A DNA stretch of 49,960 nt from Treponemataceae bacterium (GTDB lineage: Bacteria; Spirochaetota; Spirochaetia; Treponematales; Treponemataceae). A model generated the notes under the pieces. The model saw only the letters and a program-made list of their open reading frames with translations. It searched no databases and was not told the DNA's origin. Both the position numbers and the translations under genes were made by a program. Location of the stretch: positions 1-49,960 of the forward strand of contig JAKSTT010000004.1 of the NCBI GenBank assembly GCA_024413635.1, read 5' to 3'. Shown one piece after another: positions 41,285-49,943 of the stretch; position 1 is the first letter of the stretch; the number at the start of each line of letters is the position of its first letter.

Positions 41285-42280
41285 ATGCTTACGTACTGGC
41301 AGCAGGATAATACCAAGCTTCACCACATTGAACGGGAAGAACTGCATCCCGGGTTACACACCTGGATTGATGCCCGTAACGTTACCCGTGAAGACATCCG
41401 TGTCCTTGAAGAAGAATACGAAATTGAACAGGAACATATCCTCGACATTCTGGACCAGGACGAGCTGGCCCGTATCGAAAAAACTGATTCCTATACCCTG
41501 ATCATCATCAGGCTGCCGGTTTTTGCCCCGGAAGCCGATATACGCTATTACACCATTCCCCTGGGCATCATCGTATTTCCGGAAACCATCATTACCATCT
41601 GCTGGACCGACTGCGAAGTCATCAAGGACATTGCTTCAAACCGGATCCGCGAGATACGCCTTTCTGACTTTCCGGCATTCATCATGCGCATCATGAGCCG
41701 GGCTGATACCCTGTTCCTCCGCTACCTGAAGGAAATCAACCGCCGGGCCGCATCAATCCAGAGTGAACTGCAGCAGAGTATCCGTAACACGGAACTGATC
41801 CACCTGATGAACCTGCAGCGGTCCCTGGTGCTTTTTACCACCAGTCTGAAAAGCAACAAACTGCTGATTGATAAAATTTCCCGGACAAGAATCCTGCCAT
41901 TGGATGATGAAGACCGGGACTGGCTTGAAGACGTGGCCATTGACCACCGCCAGGCTATTGAAATGGCAGATGTGTACAGTGATATTCTTGACGGTATTAC
42001 TGAAACCTTTGACTCAGTTATCAACAACAACCTGAACCAGGTGATGAAACGCCTTACCGTCATCTCCCTGATTCTCATGGTACCCACATTCATTACCAGT
42101 TTCTTTGGCATGAACGTTCCCCTGCCCTTTGCAAACCAGGGCTACTGGGGAGCAGTCATTCTGCTGGTCAGCTGTCTGGCAACCAGTCTGGGCGCCGCCA
42201 TTTTCCTGCGGGATAAACCGGACCCGGATGTTGTAAAGGAACGGAAGCAGCGGCAGAAGAACAAACGGAAACGACATTGA
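41285..42280 (+). CDS. corA: CorA-family magnesium/cobalt transporter
   Basis: A 331-residue protein of the CorA Mg2+ channel family. It has a large cytoplasmic N-terminal domain, a long helix ending in NNNLNQVMKRLTVISLILMVPTFITSFFGMNVP, and the two C-terminal membrane helices. The signature GMN motif is at FGMNVP. A basic tail (KERKQRQKNKRKRH) follows the second helix. The start is taken at 41285 because longer starts add 23 residues out of character with the family and lie upstream of the -10 element. There is no Shine-Dalgarno before it. The SUMF1-like gene follows five bases after its stop. Confidence 0.9.
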   Translation: MLTYWQQDNTKLHHIEREELHPGLHTWIDARNVTREDIRVLEEEYEIEQEHILDILDQDELARIEKTDSYTLIIIRLPVFAPEADIRYYTIPLGIIVFPETIITICWTDCEVIKDIASNRIREIRLSDFPAFIMRIMSRADTLFLRYLKEINRRAASIQSELQQSIRNTELIHLMNLQRSLVLFTTSLKSNKLLIDKISRTRILPLDDEDRDWLEDVAIDHRQAIEMADVYSDILDGITETFDSVINNNLNQVMKRLTVISLILMVPTFITSFFGMNVPLPFANQGYWGAVILLVSCLATSLGAAIFLRDKPDPDVVKERKQRQKNKRKRH

Positions 42281-42290
42281 GGGAGTGCAT

Positions 42291-43286
42291 ATGAACAAAT
42301 TCCACTGGATGCTGAAACCGGCATTCCTTGTACTGACATTGACGGCAACTGCCCTGGCAGGAGCCCAGGAGTTGCGCCCGGTAAATGAAGCCACCTGGCT
42401 GGACCTTCCCGACGGAGCACCCGTCATTTCCTTTAAGGAACCAGGTCTTGATATGATTGTCACCGGTCCTGATACGGCAGCCGGTATCATTTATGACACC
42501 TTCATCATCGGTGAAAACATGGAACCCTTTGCAGAACCCCGTTCCATTACGCCCTTTGCCATAAACCGGTATGAAACAACCTACGCACTGTGGTTTTCAG
42601 TACGGACCCGTGCAGAACTGGAACTGGGCTACCATTTTGACAACCCGGGTCAGGAAGGTGACCGGGGTCGCCGCGGTAAGCCGCCCACGGACGAACGCCA
42701 GTATCAGCCGGTAACGACCATTACCTGGTACGACGCCATTGTCTGGTGCAATGCACTGAGCGAACTGAACGGACTGACACCCTGTTATACCTATGACGGA
42801 CAGATCCTCCGTGATTCTGCCGAAACAGCACGGTGCGATATGGCAACCTGTATGTTTTCTGCCAACGGCTACCGTCTGCCGACAGAAGCAGAGTGGGAAT
42901 ATGCTGCACGGAAAAGTAACGGAGGGTTTGAACGGGGAGACAGTTTCTCCGGCGGATACGATGAAGAAAAACTGAGTGTCCAGAATGTGGGAACCGCCGG
43001 CAGCATCATAGCCGCAAGTATTCCGGGGTACGGCATTGCCAACAGTCTGGGGCTGTTTGATATGAGCGGCAACGTCATGGAATACTGCTGGGACTGGTAC
43101 AGCGACTATACGCCGGTTCCCGTAAACCAGCGTGCCACCGGACCGGAATACGGCAGCGAACGGGTATCCCGCGGAGGAAGTTTCAGTCCCTACGCCGGAT
43201 ACTGTGAAAGCGGCCAGCGCTACAGCTATGACCCCAACGAGTGCTACAACTACATGGGGTTCCGTGTGGCGCAGACCGTACGGTAA
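42291..43286 (+). CDS. SUMF1/formylglycine-generating-enzyme-like secreted protein
   Basis: A 331-residue secreted protein; signal peptide ending near LAGAQE (about residue 27). The rest is a FGE-sulfatase (SUMF1) domain: INRYETTYALWFSVR, PVTTITWYDAIVWCNALSELNGL, YRLPTEAEWEYAARKSNGG, LGLFDMSGNVMEYCWDWYSDY and VSRGGSFSPYAG...MGFRVAQ. Classical FGE uses a C-terminal cysteine pair; here cysteines occur in YCESG and ECYNY, so activity is possible but not assured. Many members act as binding or modifying proteins of unknown target. ATG at 42291 is preferred over the GTG six bases earlier because GGGAG is spaced five bases from it. It is co-transcribed with corA. Confidence 0.88.
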   Translation: MNKFHWMLKPAFLVLTLTATALAGAQELRPVNEATWLDLPDGAPVISFKEPGLDMIVTGPDTAAGIIYDTFIIGENMEPFAEPRSITPFAINRYETTYALWFSVRTRAELELGYHFDNPGQEGDRGRRGKPPTDERQYQPVTTITWYDAIVWCNALSELNGLTPCYTYDGQILRDSAETARCDMATCMFSANGYRLPTEAEWEYAARKSNGGFERGDSFSGGYDEEKLSVQNVGTAGSIIAASIPGYGIANSLGLFDMSGNVMEYCWDWYSDYTPVPVNQRATGPEYGSERVSRGGSFSPYAGYCESGQRYSYDPNECYNYMGFRVAQTVR

Positions 43287-43293
43287 AAAAACG

Positions 43294-43968
43294 TTACAGC
43301 TGATGCAGTGTGGCGCCGGTTACTTCCCACCGGTCGCCGGTGCGCTGCAGTTCAATGATGCCGTACCGGCCTTCTGCCAGAGAGCCCGGGTTCATAAGGG
43401 TTGTTTTTCCCAGGGTATTTACGGCAAAAGATTCATGGATATGGCCGCTGATGGCTACCAGCGGCTGGTATTTTTCGATAAATGCGCGGATTTCCTTTGA
43501 TCCGGTAGAAATACCGGCAGTAATCTTATCCATACCGGTATCAAATGGCGGCTGGTGGGTTACCAGAATCAGGTTATCCCAGACAGCTTCATCACTTTCA
43601 GTTACCGGCGTCAGATCAGCCATCAGACCTGCTTCATCCAGTTCATTAGGAGTAGTACCGGTAAATTTCAGTCCGCCGCCACTTCCCAGCCAGCACAGGT
43701 GATCGCTGACAACCAGGTTTTTCTGAATGGAAATATCTTCATCTTCCAGTTTTTCAATGAACTCAGAATCATCGCAGTTACCGATTACCGCATAGATAAA
43801 GTCGTGGCGGGTAATCAGAGCCTTAAAGGCAGGTTCGGCAGTTTCCGGCTTGTTGAATTCGGTAAAGTCACCGGCAAATACAACGGCATCGGCTTTTTCA
43901 AATTCACCGGCCAGTTTTTCAATATTGGCAGTATCGCCATGCATATCTGAAAGTACCAATAATCTCAT
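43294..43968 (-). CDS. Metallophosphoesterase (YfcE/MJ0936-type)
   Basis: A 224-residue calcineurin-like phosphoesterase. The dimetal-site motifs are present: LSDMHGD (Asp-x-His), FAGDFTE, IGNCDD (Asn), THQPP and GHIHES. It is a probable phosphodiesterase or phosphatase of unspecified substrate. AGGAG precedes the ATG at 43968. It starts 18 bases after the hisC stop and may share its transcript. Its stop is seven bases from the stop of the convergent SUMF1-like gene. Confidence 0.9.
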   Translation of the reverse strand: MRLLVLSDMHGDTANIEKLAGEFEKADAVVFAGDFTEFNKPETAEPAFKALITRHDFIYAVIGNCDDSEFIEKLEDEDISIQKNLVVSDHLCWLGSGGGLKFTGTTPNELDEAGLMADLTPVTESDEAVWDNLILVTHQPPFDTGMDKITAGISTGSKEIRAFIEKYQPLVAISGHIHESFAVNTLGKTTLMNPGSLAEGRYGIIELQRTGDRWEVTGATLHQL

Positions 43969-43986
43969 GGGTTTCTCCTTACGTAA

Positions 43987-45114
43987 TTACAGTTTTTCCA
44001 TCACAGATGCCAGAGCGTCCATCTGCTCCGGTGTACCGATGGTGATGCGGACATAGTTTTCAATGCCGGGTGTGGCAAAGTGGCGGATCAGGATGCCGGC
44101 TTCCTTAACGGCTTTGTACACGTCTGCTCCGGCAATGGAAGGATGTTCTACCATCACAAAGTTGGTGCAGGAAGGTACAACCCGGTAACCGGCAGCAGAA
44201 AGACGGGCACTGAAGGCATCGCGGGTTTCTGCAATTTTCCGGGCATTGGCGGCGTAATAGGAATAATCGGCACAGGCAGCCTGACCGGCAACCTGACAGA
44301 TGGCATCTACCGGAAAGTGATTGAAAGAATTCTTTACCGTGATGATGGCGTTAATCAGGTCGGGAGATCCTACACAGAATCCCAGGCGCATACCGGCAAA
44401 ACTCAGGGATTTACTGGAAGTGCGGATTACCAGCAGGTTCGGATACTCTGACAGCAGGCTGATGGCAGATTCAGTGCCGAAATCAGCATAGGCTTCATCT
44501 ACAACAAAAATCCGGTCCTTTGGGAAACGGTCCAGCATGGAACGGATCTGCGCCATGGTCAGGGCACGGCCGGTGGGAGCATTGGGGTTGGCAAAAATCA
44601 TGCCGGTGGTACCGGTCCGTTCTGCCGCAGCCATCAGGGCCTCAGGGTTTACCGACCAGTCTTTTTCAAGGGGAACCTTTTCCAGCTGCATGCCGTAATA
44701 GCCGGCATACACGGGATAAAAACTGTAGGTGTGTTCCAGCGTAACGATGGGACGGTCACTGTCAAAAAAGGCATAGAACACAAAGGAAAGTACTTCATCA
44801 CTGCCGTTACCGCAGAAAATCATATCCGGGGTAATGGGGGACGTAATCTTTGCAGCAGCGTCTTCTGCATTGCAGAAACAGCCGCCGGTGCGGTTCAGCA
44901 TGTCGGCAACGGCTTTACGCAGGGCGTTGGCGTCAGGATCTGCATACCGGGCCAGGACTTCCGGCCGGATCAAGGCAGTGGAAGCAATGGCTTCACTGAC
45001 AGCTTTTGAGGGCGGATAAGCGTTTTCGTTGGCATTCAGCTTAATATACTCACGGTCTTTGGGCTGTTCGCCCGGAACATACGGTTTTAACTGCTGTAAT
45101 CTTTTTGCGTACAT
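43987..45114 (-). CDS. hisC: Histidinol-phosphate aminotransferase HisC
   Basis: A 375-residue PLP-dependent aminotransferase of the HisC family, which converts imidazole acetol phosphate to L-histidinol phosphate. It shows KLNANENAYPPS near the N-terminus, the PNAPTGRAL motif, the catalytic Lys in TSSKSLSFAGMRLGF, and the final NFVMVEH and YVRITIGTPEQM. It may act on aromatic amino acids as well. The ATG at 45114 is chosen because TTGACG, 17 bases, TACACT end seven bases before it and the family begins here; a longer frame would cross this promoter. The PHP-family phosphatase for the next histidine step lies at the other end of the window. Confidence 0.92.
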   Translation of the reverse strand: MYAKRLQQLKPYVPGEQPKDREYIKLNANENAYPPSKAVSEAIASTALIRPEVLARYADPDANALRKAVADMLNRTGGCFCNAEDAAAKITSPITPDMIFCGNGSDEVLSFVFYAFFDSDRPIVTLEHTYSFYPVYAGYYGMQLEKVPLEKDWSVNPEALMAAAERTGTTGMIFANPNAPTGRALTMAQIRSMLDRFPKDRIFVVDEAYADFGTESAISLLSEYPNLLVIRTSSKSLSFAGMRLGFCVGSPDLINAIITVKNSFNHFPVDAICQVAGQAACADYSYYAANARKIAETRDAFSARLSAAGYRVVPSCTNFVMVEHPSIAGADVYKAVKEAGILIRHFATPGIENYVRITIGTPEQMDALASVMEKL

Positions 45115-45121
45115 GGAAATA

Positions 45122-45181
45122 AGTGTACAAAGTGTGCGGTTTAGCGTCAATCTTGAGAAAACAAAGATTACACGTTATACT
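45122..45181. promoter_or_regulatory. Back-to-back promoters of hisC and the 644-residue gene
   Basis: Leftward: TTGACG (45150-45145), 17 bases, TACACT (45127-45122), seven bases to the hisC ATG. Rightward: TTGAGA (45153-45158), 17 bases, TATACT (45176-45181), start near 45188. The two -35 hexamers are separated by only two bases, so the promoters should compete. Confidence 0.78.
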
Positions 45182-45205
45182 TTTTCTATTGTGACAAATT
45201 CCAAC

Positions 45206-47140
45206 ATGAACGTTTATTCGGTTCTCCGTTCTTTTGCCAGCCATCAGAACAGCGGACTGGTACATTACCTAGATTTTGCCGATTATGTGCGCCGGTACGC
45301 CCAGAAGCACGTTGAAGAAACCCCTGAGCTGAACGTATATCTGACGCAGAGCCAGGATCAGCTGCAGAAGGAACTGGGACAGCTGGAAAGCCAGAAGAAA
45401 ATCTACATCTTCAACAACGACAGCAACATTCTCATTGTTGTCATTGCCTTTTATGTAGACAAGTTCACTGTCCGCTATGACGAAATTGCCAACAACCCGT
45501 CAATTCCGTTTCCGCTGCTTGGCGATATTCCGAAAAATGTTCCCCATGATATTGTCACAAAAGCCAATGCCAGCGACCTGATTACGACCCTTTTTGAACA
45601 GAGTATCCCGTCAGAAACGCCGATCCTGCACGGACTGATGCTGCCCAACGATCTGCCCATGGTACTGTTTCCGTCTACGGCAAACCCCAATGTACTCCTT
45701 GATGCCAGTATGGGTAAAATCCGGCAGATGCTGCGGCAGGAAGAATACCACGACTACTTCCTGAAAAAACTGAAGATTTCAAATCCCGGTAAAGATATTT
45801 CCGTAAAGAACTTTTTCTCACAGTTCATCAACAAGCCCCAGGAATCGCTGGAATCACTGAAAAGTTCCGGCGATGCGTTCTTCTTCTGGAACCAGCTGTG
45901 TTATTTTATCCGCCAGGACTATGAAAAGGTAAAGGATTACACTGCAGAGGACATTGCCGTCCTCCAGTCCGTATTCATTACCGAACTGGCCATTGCCTAC
46001 TTCAAGAACAAGTCACAGCAGAATTTCCAGCGGAACACGGCGCTGAAAAACCTGGAAGTGCTGCTGGCCAAGCCGCCGTACTACTTTAACCGCGAAACCA
46101 TCCGGAAGTTTACTGATACCCACGGTATTCCCCTGTTAGGCCAGTACACCGAAAAAGACCTGAACGATTACCTGCACGAAAAAACCACCAGCATAGAAAC
46201 CCATGAACTGCCGGATCTTCTGGTATTCAAAACCTATGCACCCAGCGAGCAGCACTTCTACATCACCAAATCAAAGGTACTGCCCCTGTGTATCCGTCTG
46301 TGCTCAGATGCCCGCGAAACAATCCGCTCAAACCTGACCAAACAGTGGTATTCCGTATACAAGCAGTTCATGACCCTGCCGGAAATGAGCGACCAGAAGG
46401 CCTTTGAAAAAAGTCTGGAACACCAGGTTAAACTGGTTAGTCCGGTTCTTTATGCACTCCTGAACTCAAACTTCCTGTCCCTGGTGCATTACGAATCAGG
46501 AATGTCTGACGAAAACAAAGACCAGAACCATATCAACCTTTTTGCCAACGGTAAACTGATTCCCTACAGCGAAATGCTCATGCTGAACCGTCAGGAAATC
46601 GTAACGGACGCAAAAATTCTCCTTCCCTGGTACTACACCGTACCGGTCATTTCCTGGATTGCAGCCTTACTGCTGCGCCCTTCACGGAAAGACCGGAAAA
46701 ACCAGACGGCAAAACCGCAGGAAAAAGCACGGAAAGCACCCTATGAAATTCCCGATGATGATGACATTCCGGCAAACAGAAAGCCGTCATCTACCGGCGA
46801 CCGGAAGAAGGACCTGGTAAACGCTGCAAAAGCCATTGAATCACAGCTGGTACCGGCAGGTTCTACCCTTGAGCGGGAAATGCAGGCATACAATAACCAG
46901 TGGAACCGCATGCTGGGTAAAGATAACAAGGATAACCTGACGGAAGACGTAAACAGCCTGATCCGCGATTATCTGCGTAAGATCATCCGTACCATGCAGG
47001 GCTCCAGCTTTACCCAGGAACGCATCCAGAACCTGGCAGAGACACTGGCAAAGACTCCCAGCCTGTCAAAAATCAAGGATCAGGATGAACTGATCATGTA
47101 TATTCAGCTGTACATGATCAAACTGGTAAAAAATCTGTAG
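45206..47140 (+). CDS. Large uncharacterised protein (644 aa)
   Basis: I do not recognise this protein. The N-terminal 550 residues are mostly helical and soluble, with the segment YSVLRSFASHQNSGLVHYLDFADYVRRYAQKH at the start. A single hydrophobic stretch (LLPWYYTVPVISWIAALLLRP) stands near residues 474-494, then a charged, proline-rich linker and a C-terminal helical domain (VNSLIRDYLRKIIRTMQG). There is no signal peptide, so the N-terminal part is probably cytoplasmic. The start is uncertain: the ATG at 45206 has no Shine-Dalgarno, while a GTG at 45191 lies about three bases after the predicted transcript start. The longer upstream frame overlaps the promoter and hisC. It is divergent from hisC. 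Confidence 0.75.
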   Translation: MNVYSVLRSFASHQNSGLVHYLDFADYVRRYAQKHVEETPELNVYLTQSQDQLQKELGQLESQKKIYIFNNDSNILIVVIAFYVDKFTVRYDEIANNPSIPFPLLGDIPKNVPHDIVTKANASDLITTLFEQSIPSETPILHGLMLPNDLPMVLFPSTANPNVLLDASMGKIRQMLRQEEYHDYFLKKLKISNPGKDISVKNFFSQFINKPQESLESLKSSGDAFFFWNQLCYFIRQDYEKVKDYTAEDIAVLQSVFITELAIAYFKNKSQQNFQRNTALKNLEVLLAKPPYYFNRETIRKFTDTHGIPLLGQYTEKDLNDYLHEKTTSIETHELPDLLVFKTYAPSEQHFYITKSKVLPLCIRLCSDARETIRSNLTKQWYSVYKQFMTLPEMSDQKAFEKSLEHQVKLVSPVLYALLNSNFLSLVHYESGMSDENKDQNHINLFANGKLIPYSEMLMLNRQEIVTDAKILLPWYYTVPVISWIAALLLRPSRKDRKNQTAKPQEKARKAPYEIPDDDDIPANRKPSSTGDRKKDLVNAAKAIESQLVPAGSTLEREMQAYNNQWNRMLGKDNKDNLTEDVNSLIRDYLRKIIRTMQGSSFTQERIQNLAETLAKTPSLSKIKDQDELIMYIQLYMIKLVKNL

Positions 47141-47197
47141 TTTTTTTTTCCGAAAGTCACTTTTTTTTCTCGTTTTGGCTAAATACATATAGCGTGC

Positions 47198-47214
47198 GGC
47201 GGAAAAGTTCCGCC
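47198..47214 (+). promoter_or_regulatory. Hairpin just before the ssb ribosome site
   Basis: GGCGGAA (47198-47204) pairs perfectly with TTCCGCC (47208-47214) across a three-base loop, two bases before AGGAGA. T-rich runs lie upstream (47141-47180). The stable hairpin may expose the ribosome site or bind SSB protein itself; both ideas are inference. Confidence 0.6.
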
Positions 47215-47227
47215 AAAGGAGATATGT

Positions 47228-47683
47228 ATGAACCCATTAAATTCAGTTCTGCTGGAAGGCAACGTTGTACGTCAGCCTGATATCAAACACACCGGCAAAG
47301 GTACCCCCCACTGCAGTTTTCCCGTGGCAAGCACCCGCTACTGGAAGTCAGAATCAGGCAAATACGAAGAAGAAGTATCATTTATTGAAGTAACCAGCTG
47401 GGGAGCCCTGGCACAGACCTGCCGGGACAAGGCAACAAAAGGACGCGGAGTACGCGTTGTGGGGCGCCTGCAGCAGGGACGCTGGAAAGACAATGACGGA
47501 AAGATGCAGTCACGTGTCAGCATCATTGCAGAACACATTGACTTTAAGCCGGACCGTAAAAAAGAAGAGGCAGAAGCCGCAGCAGCAGCCCCTGCCCCAT
47601 CAGATGAACCGGATATGCAGCATCTTGCAGAAGCTGCAGCAACCCCCACTCAGGAAAAAGAGGAGGTAACCCTGCCGTTTTAA
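47228..47683 (+). CDS. ssb: Single-stranded DNA-binding protein
   Basis: A 151-residue SSB: N-terminal OB fold (about residues 1-107, with SVLLEGNVVRQPDI, SFPVASTRYWKSE, SFIEVTSWGALAQTC and VVGRLQQGRWKD), an Ala/Glu/Pro-rich flexible tail, and the acidic C-terminal tip EKEEVTLPF. The tip keeps the hydrophobic Pro-Phe end that recruits repair and replication partners but is less acidic than DDDIPF. The AGGAGA site lies six bases before the ATG at 47228. An ATG at 47224 is out of frame. Its stop overlaps the convergent U32 gene by four bases. Confidence 0.93.
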   Translation: MNPLNSVLLEGNVVRQPDIKHTGKGTPHCSFPVASTRYWKSESGKYEEEVSFIEVTSWGALAQTCRDKATKGRGVRVVGRLQQGRWKDNDGKMQSRVSIIAEHIDFKPDRKKEEAEAAAAAPAPSDEPDMQHLAEAAATPTQEKEEVTLPF

Positions 47684-49935
47684 CGGCCCCTGGTGTTCTT
47701 GTGTGAACGGGAGTGGGTGTCAGGACGTGATCTGCCGCGTCCTGCAGCACCGGCACCGGGTTTACCGCGGCCACCTCTGGCAGACTTCCGTTCTTCAGCG
47801 GCACGTTCTGCACTGGCCTTGTAGTTCTCAATTTTTTCCGGATTATAGAAACCGTCTTTCCAGTTGAAACGGTCGGTTTCGCCTAATACTTCGCCTTTAT
47901 TGAGGGCACGCATGATGTAGCGGAAATCGTTCTTTACCACGGCAGTCTTGCTGAAATCCAGCAGGAAGTGGGTAAAGCCCTGACGCTGCATCCGCTGGTA
48001 GTTGTCTACAATGGAGAATGGCTTTTCCGGAAGGACAAAGGAGCCGTCTTCAGTAGAAAGGGCTTTGAATTCTACCCCTTCCTTGTCGCGGAAATAGAGG
48101 AATTCATAGCTTTTTGGCAGCTGGAAGCGCATGCGGAACAGAGCCGGATAGGCAAACATGGTAATCATGGCCTTTTTGCGCTGGATACCGTCAAAGGTTG
48201 CTTCCAGATTATCGCGGTTGTTCTCAATGGGGGTAATGAAGGTTTCAATATTCTGGTTTTCCAGGAAACTGACAGCCCACCGGTTAAAGGTATAGAGATA
48301 CGGGCCGCCAATCATGGCTGCACTCTGTCCTTTTGCCGACTTCTTGTTCTTTAAGAGCTGGATGTGGCTCAGATTGTTTACTACATAGGTGGTGTATCCC
48401 ATTTCTACCAGTCTGGTTAACTGTTCATCAAGAACCGGTTCCTTTTCCTGAGGCAGGAACGGATCCAGGGAAATGATGACCTGACGTTTACCGAATGGCA
48501 GTTTTGTTGCAGGATCCAGCAGTTCGGCAGCAGTAGAACTGTTCAGTTCTACGATAACCCTGACAATCATGGGGTCCCCGACAACCTGGAACAGGTCCTT
48601 GATGGTAGAAACCTGTACGTATACGCCTTCAGGGAAATGGTCAAAGCCTTTTTTCGGAACAGGAGCCAGTTCCATCAGCGGCAGGCGCTGGGGACCGGGC
48701 TGTTTGCGGAAGGGACTTAAATCTGACGGCAGTACACGGGGGTACCGCTTTGACATGGCTTTGGTCTGCAGAAGATATACCGGATCGCCGCCGTTAAAGC
48801 CTTCCGGAATATCAATCCAGCGGTCGGTAGCCTCACCGCCCATGTCGCCCTTAATCTGCTTGATTTTGTGGCTTACGCGGCCGGTGTCGTCTTTTTTGTG
48901 CAGGCGGATGGAGTCCCCGATTTCCGGGTCATAGGTACCGCCGATAATGGTTGCAAAAATGGTGCCGTGGTCGTCTTTTCTGGTACGGTCAATCTTACCC
49001 AGGTAAATACCGGTACCGCCGGCCTGTTTGGGGTCCAGCAGGTTTTCGGCATGTTCTGCTTTTTTGGGCTCATACCAGTACAGGGTCTTTGCGCGGGCAA
49101 AGTCGGTAGCAAGAATACGTTTACCGGTGGCAATGGCGCCTTTCCGGTCTTCCTGCCAGTGGTCCATGACATAGCGGTAGGCAGAAACAACGCTGCCAAC
49201 GTATTCGGCACTCTTCATGCGGCCTTCAATCTTGAATGATTCTACGCCGGCAGTCATCAGGTCCGGAATTTTTTCCAGCAGCTGCAGGTCGTAGGGACTG
49301 AAGTAGTAGCCTTCTTCCTGGCGGCCGTCACAGTCTGCACTGTAGAAACGGCGGCAGGCCTGGGTACACATACCACGGTTGGCAGATTTTCCGCCAAGAT
49401 AGCTGGAGAAAAGACACAGTCCGCTTTCTGATACACAAAGGGCACCGTGGGTAAATACTTCAAGTTCCGTGTTGGTTTTGGCCTTGATATCCTGAATTTC
49501 CTTTAATCCCAGTTCACGGGCTACAACACAGCGGGTAAAGCCCTGTTTGCTCAGCAGGTTTACGCCGGCAACAGAGGCCACGTTCATCTGGGTAGAGGCA
49601 TGCAGTTCCAGGTCAGGAAAAAACTCCTGGCACATGCGTACAACGCCAAAGTCCTGTACGATAAGGCCATCCGGGTGTACGTCGTTCAGGTACCCCAGGA
49701 AACGGTACAGGCGTTCTGTTTCCATTTCTTCAGAAACAGTGTTAACGGTTACGTAGATTTTTTTGTCACGTTTGTGAGCAGCCTGAACTGCAGCTTCAAA
49801 CTGGTTCCAGGCAAAGTTCGATGATCGGAGTCGGGCGTTAAAACTCTTCAATCCCATGTAAACGGCATCGGCACCTTCGCCGAATGCTGCGTCCAATGCT
49901 TCAATGTTGCCCGCAGGGGCTAATAACTCTGACAT
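47680..49935 (-). CDS. U32-family protein (RlhA/TrhP-like RNA hydroxylation protein) with RG-rich tail
   Basis: A 751-residue member of the U32 peptidase family, whose studied bacterial members (RlhA, TrhP) make hydroxycytidine or hydroxyuridine in RNA. The TIM-barrel N-terminal half shows LLAPAGNIEALDAAF, ADAVYMGLKSFNAR, VTVNTV and HASTQMNV. Iron-sulfur-type cysteines are C167, C174, C190 and C194 (ALCVSESGLC ... GMCTQAC). A C-terminal extension (about 280-700) fits the longer RlhA-type. The last 40 residues are rich in Arg, Gly and Ser (SARGGRGKPG, RGRSRPDTHSRS), like an RNA-binding tail. TATACT ends eight bases before the ATG, so it is nearly leaderless. It reaches the window edge upstream. 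Confidence 0.88.
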   Translation of the reverse strand: MSELLAPAGNIEALDAAFGEGADAVYMGLKSFNARLRSSNFAWNQFEAAVQAAHKRDKKIYVTVNTVSEEMETERLYRFLGYLNDVHPDGLIVQDFGVVRMCQEFFPDLELHASTQMNVASVAGVNLLSKQGFTRCVVARELGLKEIQDIKAKTNTELEVFTHGALCVSESGLCLFSSYLGGKSANRGMCTQACRRFYSADCDGRQEEGYYFSPYDLQLLEKIPDLMTAGVESFKIEGRMKSAEYVGSVVSAYRYVMDHWQEDRKGAIATGKRILATDFARAKTLYWYEPKKAEHAENLLDPKQAGGTGIYLGKIDRTRKDDHGTIFATIIGGTYDPEIGDSIRLHKKDDTGRVSHKIKQIKGDMGGEATDRWIDIPEGFNGGDPVYLLQTKAMSKRYPRVLPSDLSPFRKQPGPQRLPLMELAPVPKKGFDHFPEGVYVQVSTIKDLFQVVGDPMIVRVIVELNSSTAAELLDPATKLPFGKRQVIISLDPFLPQEKEPVLDEQLTRLVEMGYTTYVVNNLSHIQLLKNKKSAKGQSAAMIGGPYLYTFNRWAVSFLENQNIETFITPIENNRDNLEATFDGIQRKKAMITMFAYPALFRMRFQLPKSYEFLYFRDKEGVEFKALSTEDGSFVLPEKPFSIVDNYQRMQRQGFTHFLLDFSKTAVVKNDFRYIMRALNKGEVLGETDRFNWKDGFYNPEKIENYKASAERAAEERKSARGGRGKPGAGAAGRGRSRPDTHSRSHKNTRGR

Positions 49936-49943
49936 ATGGCGAC

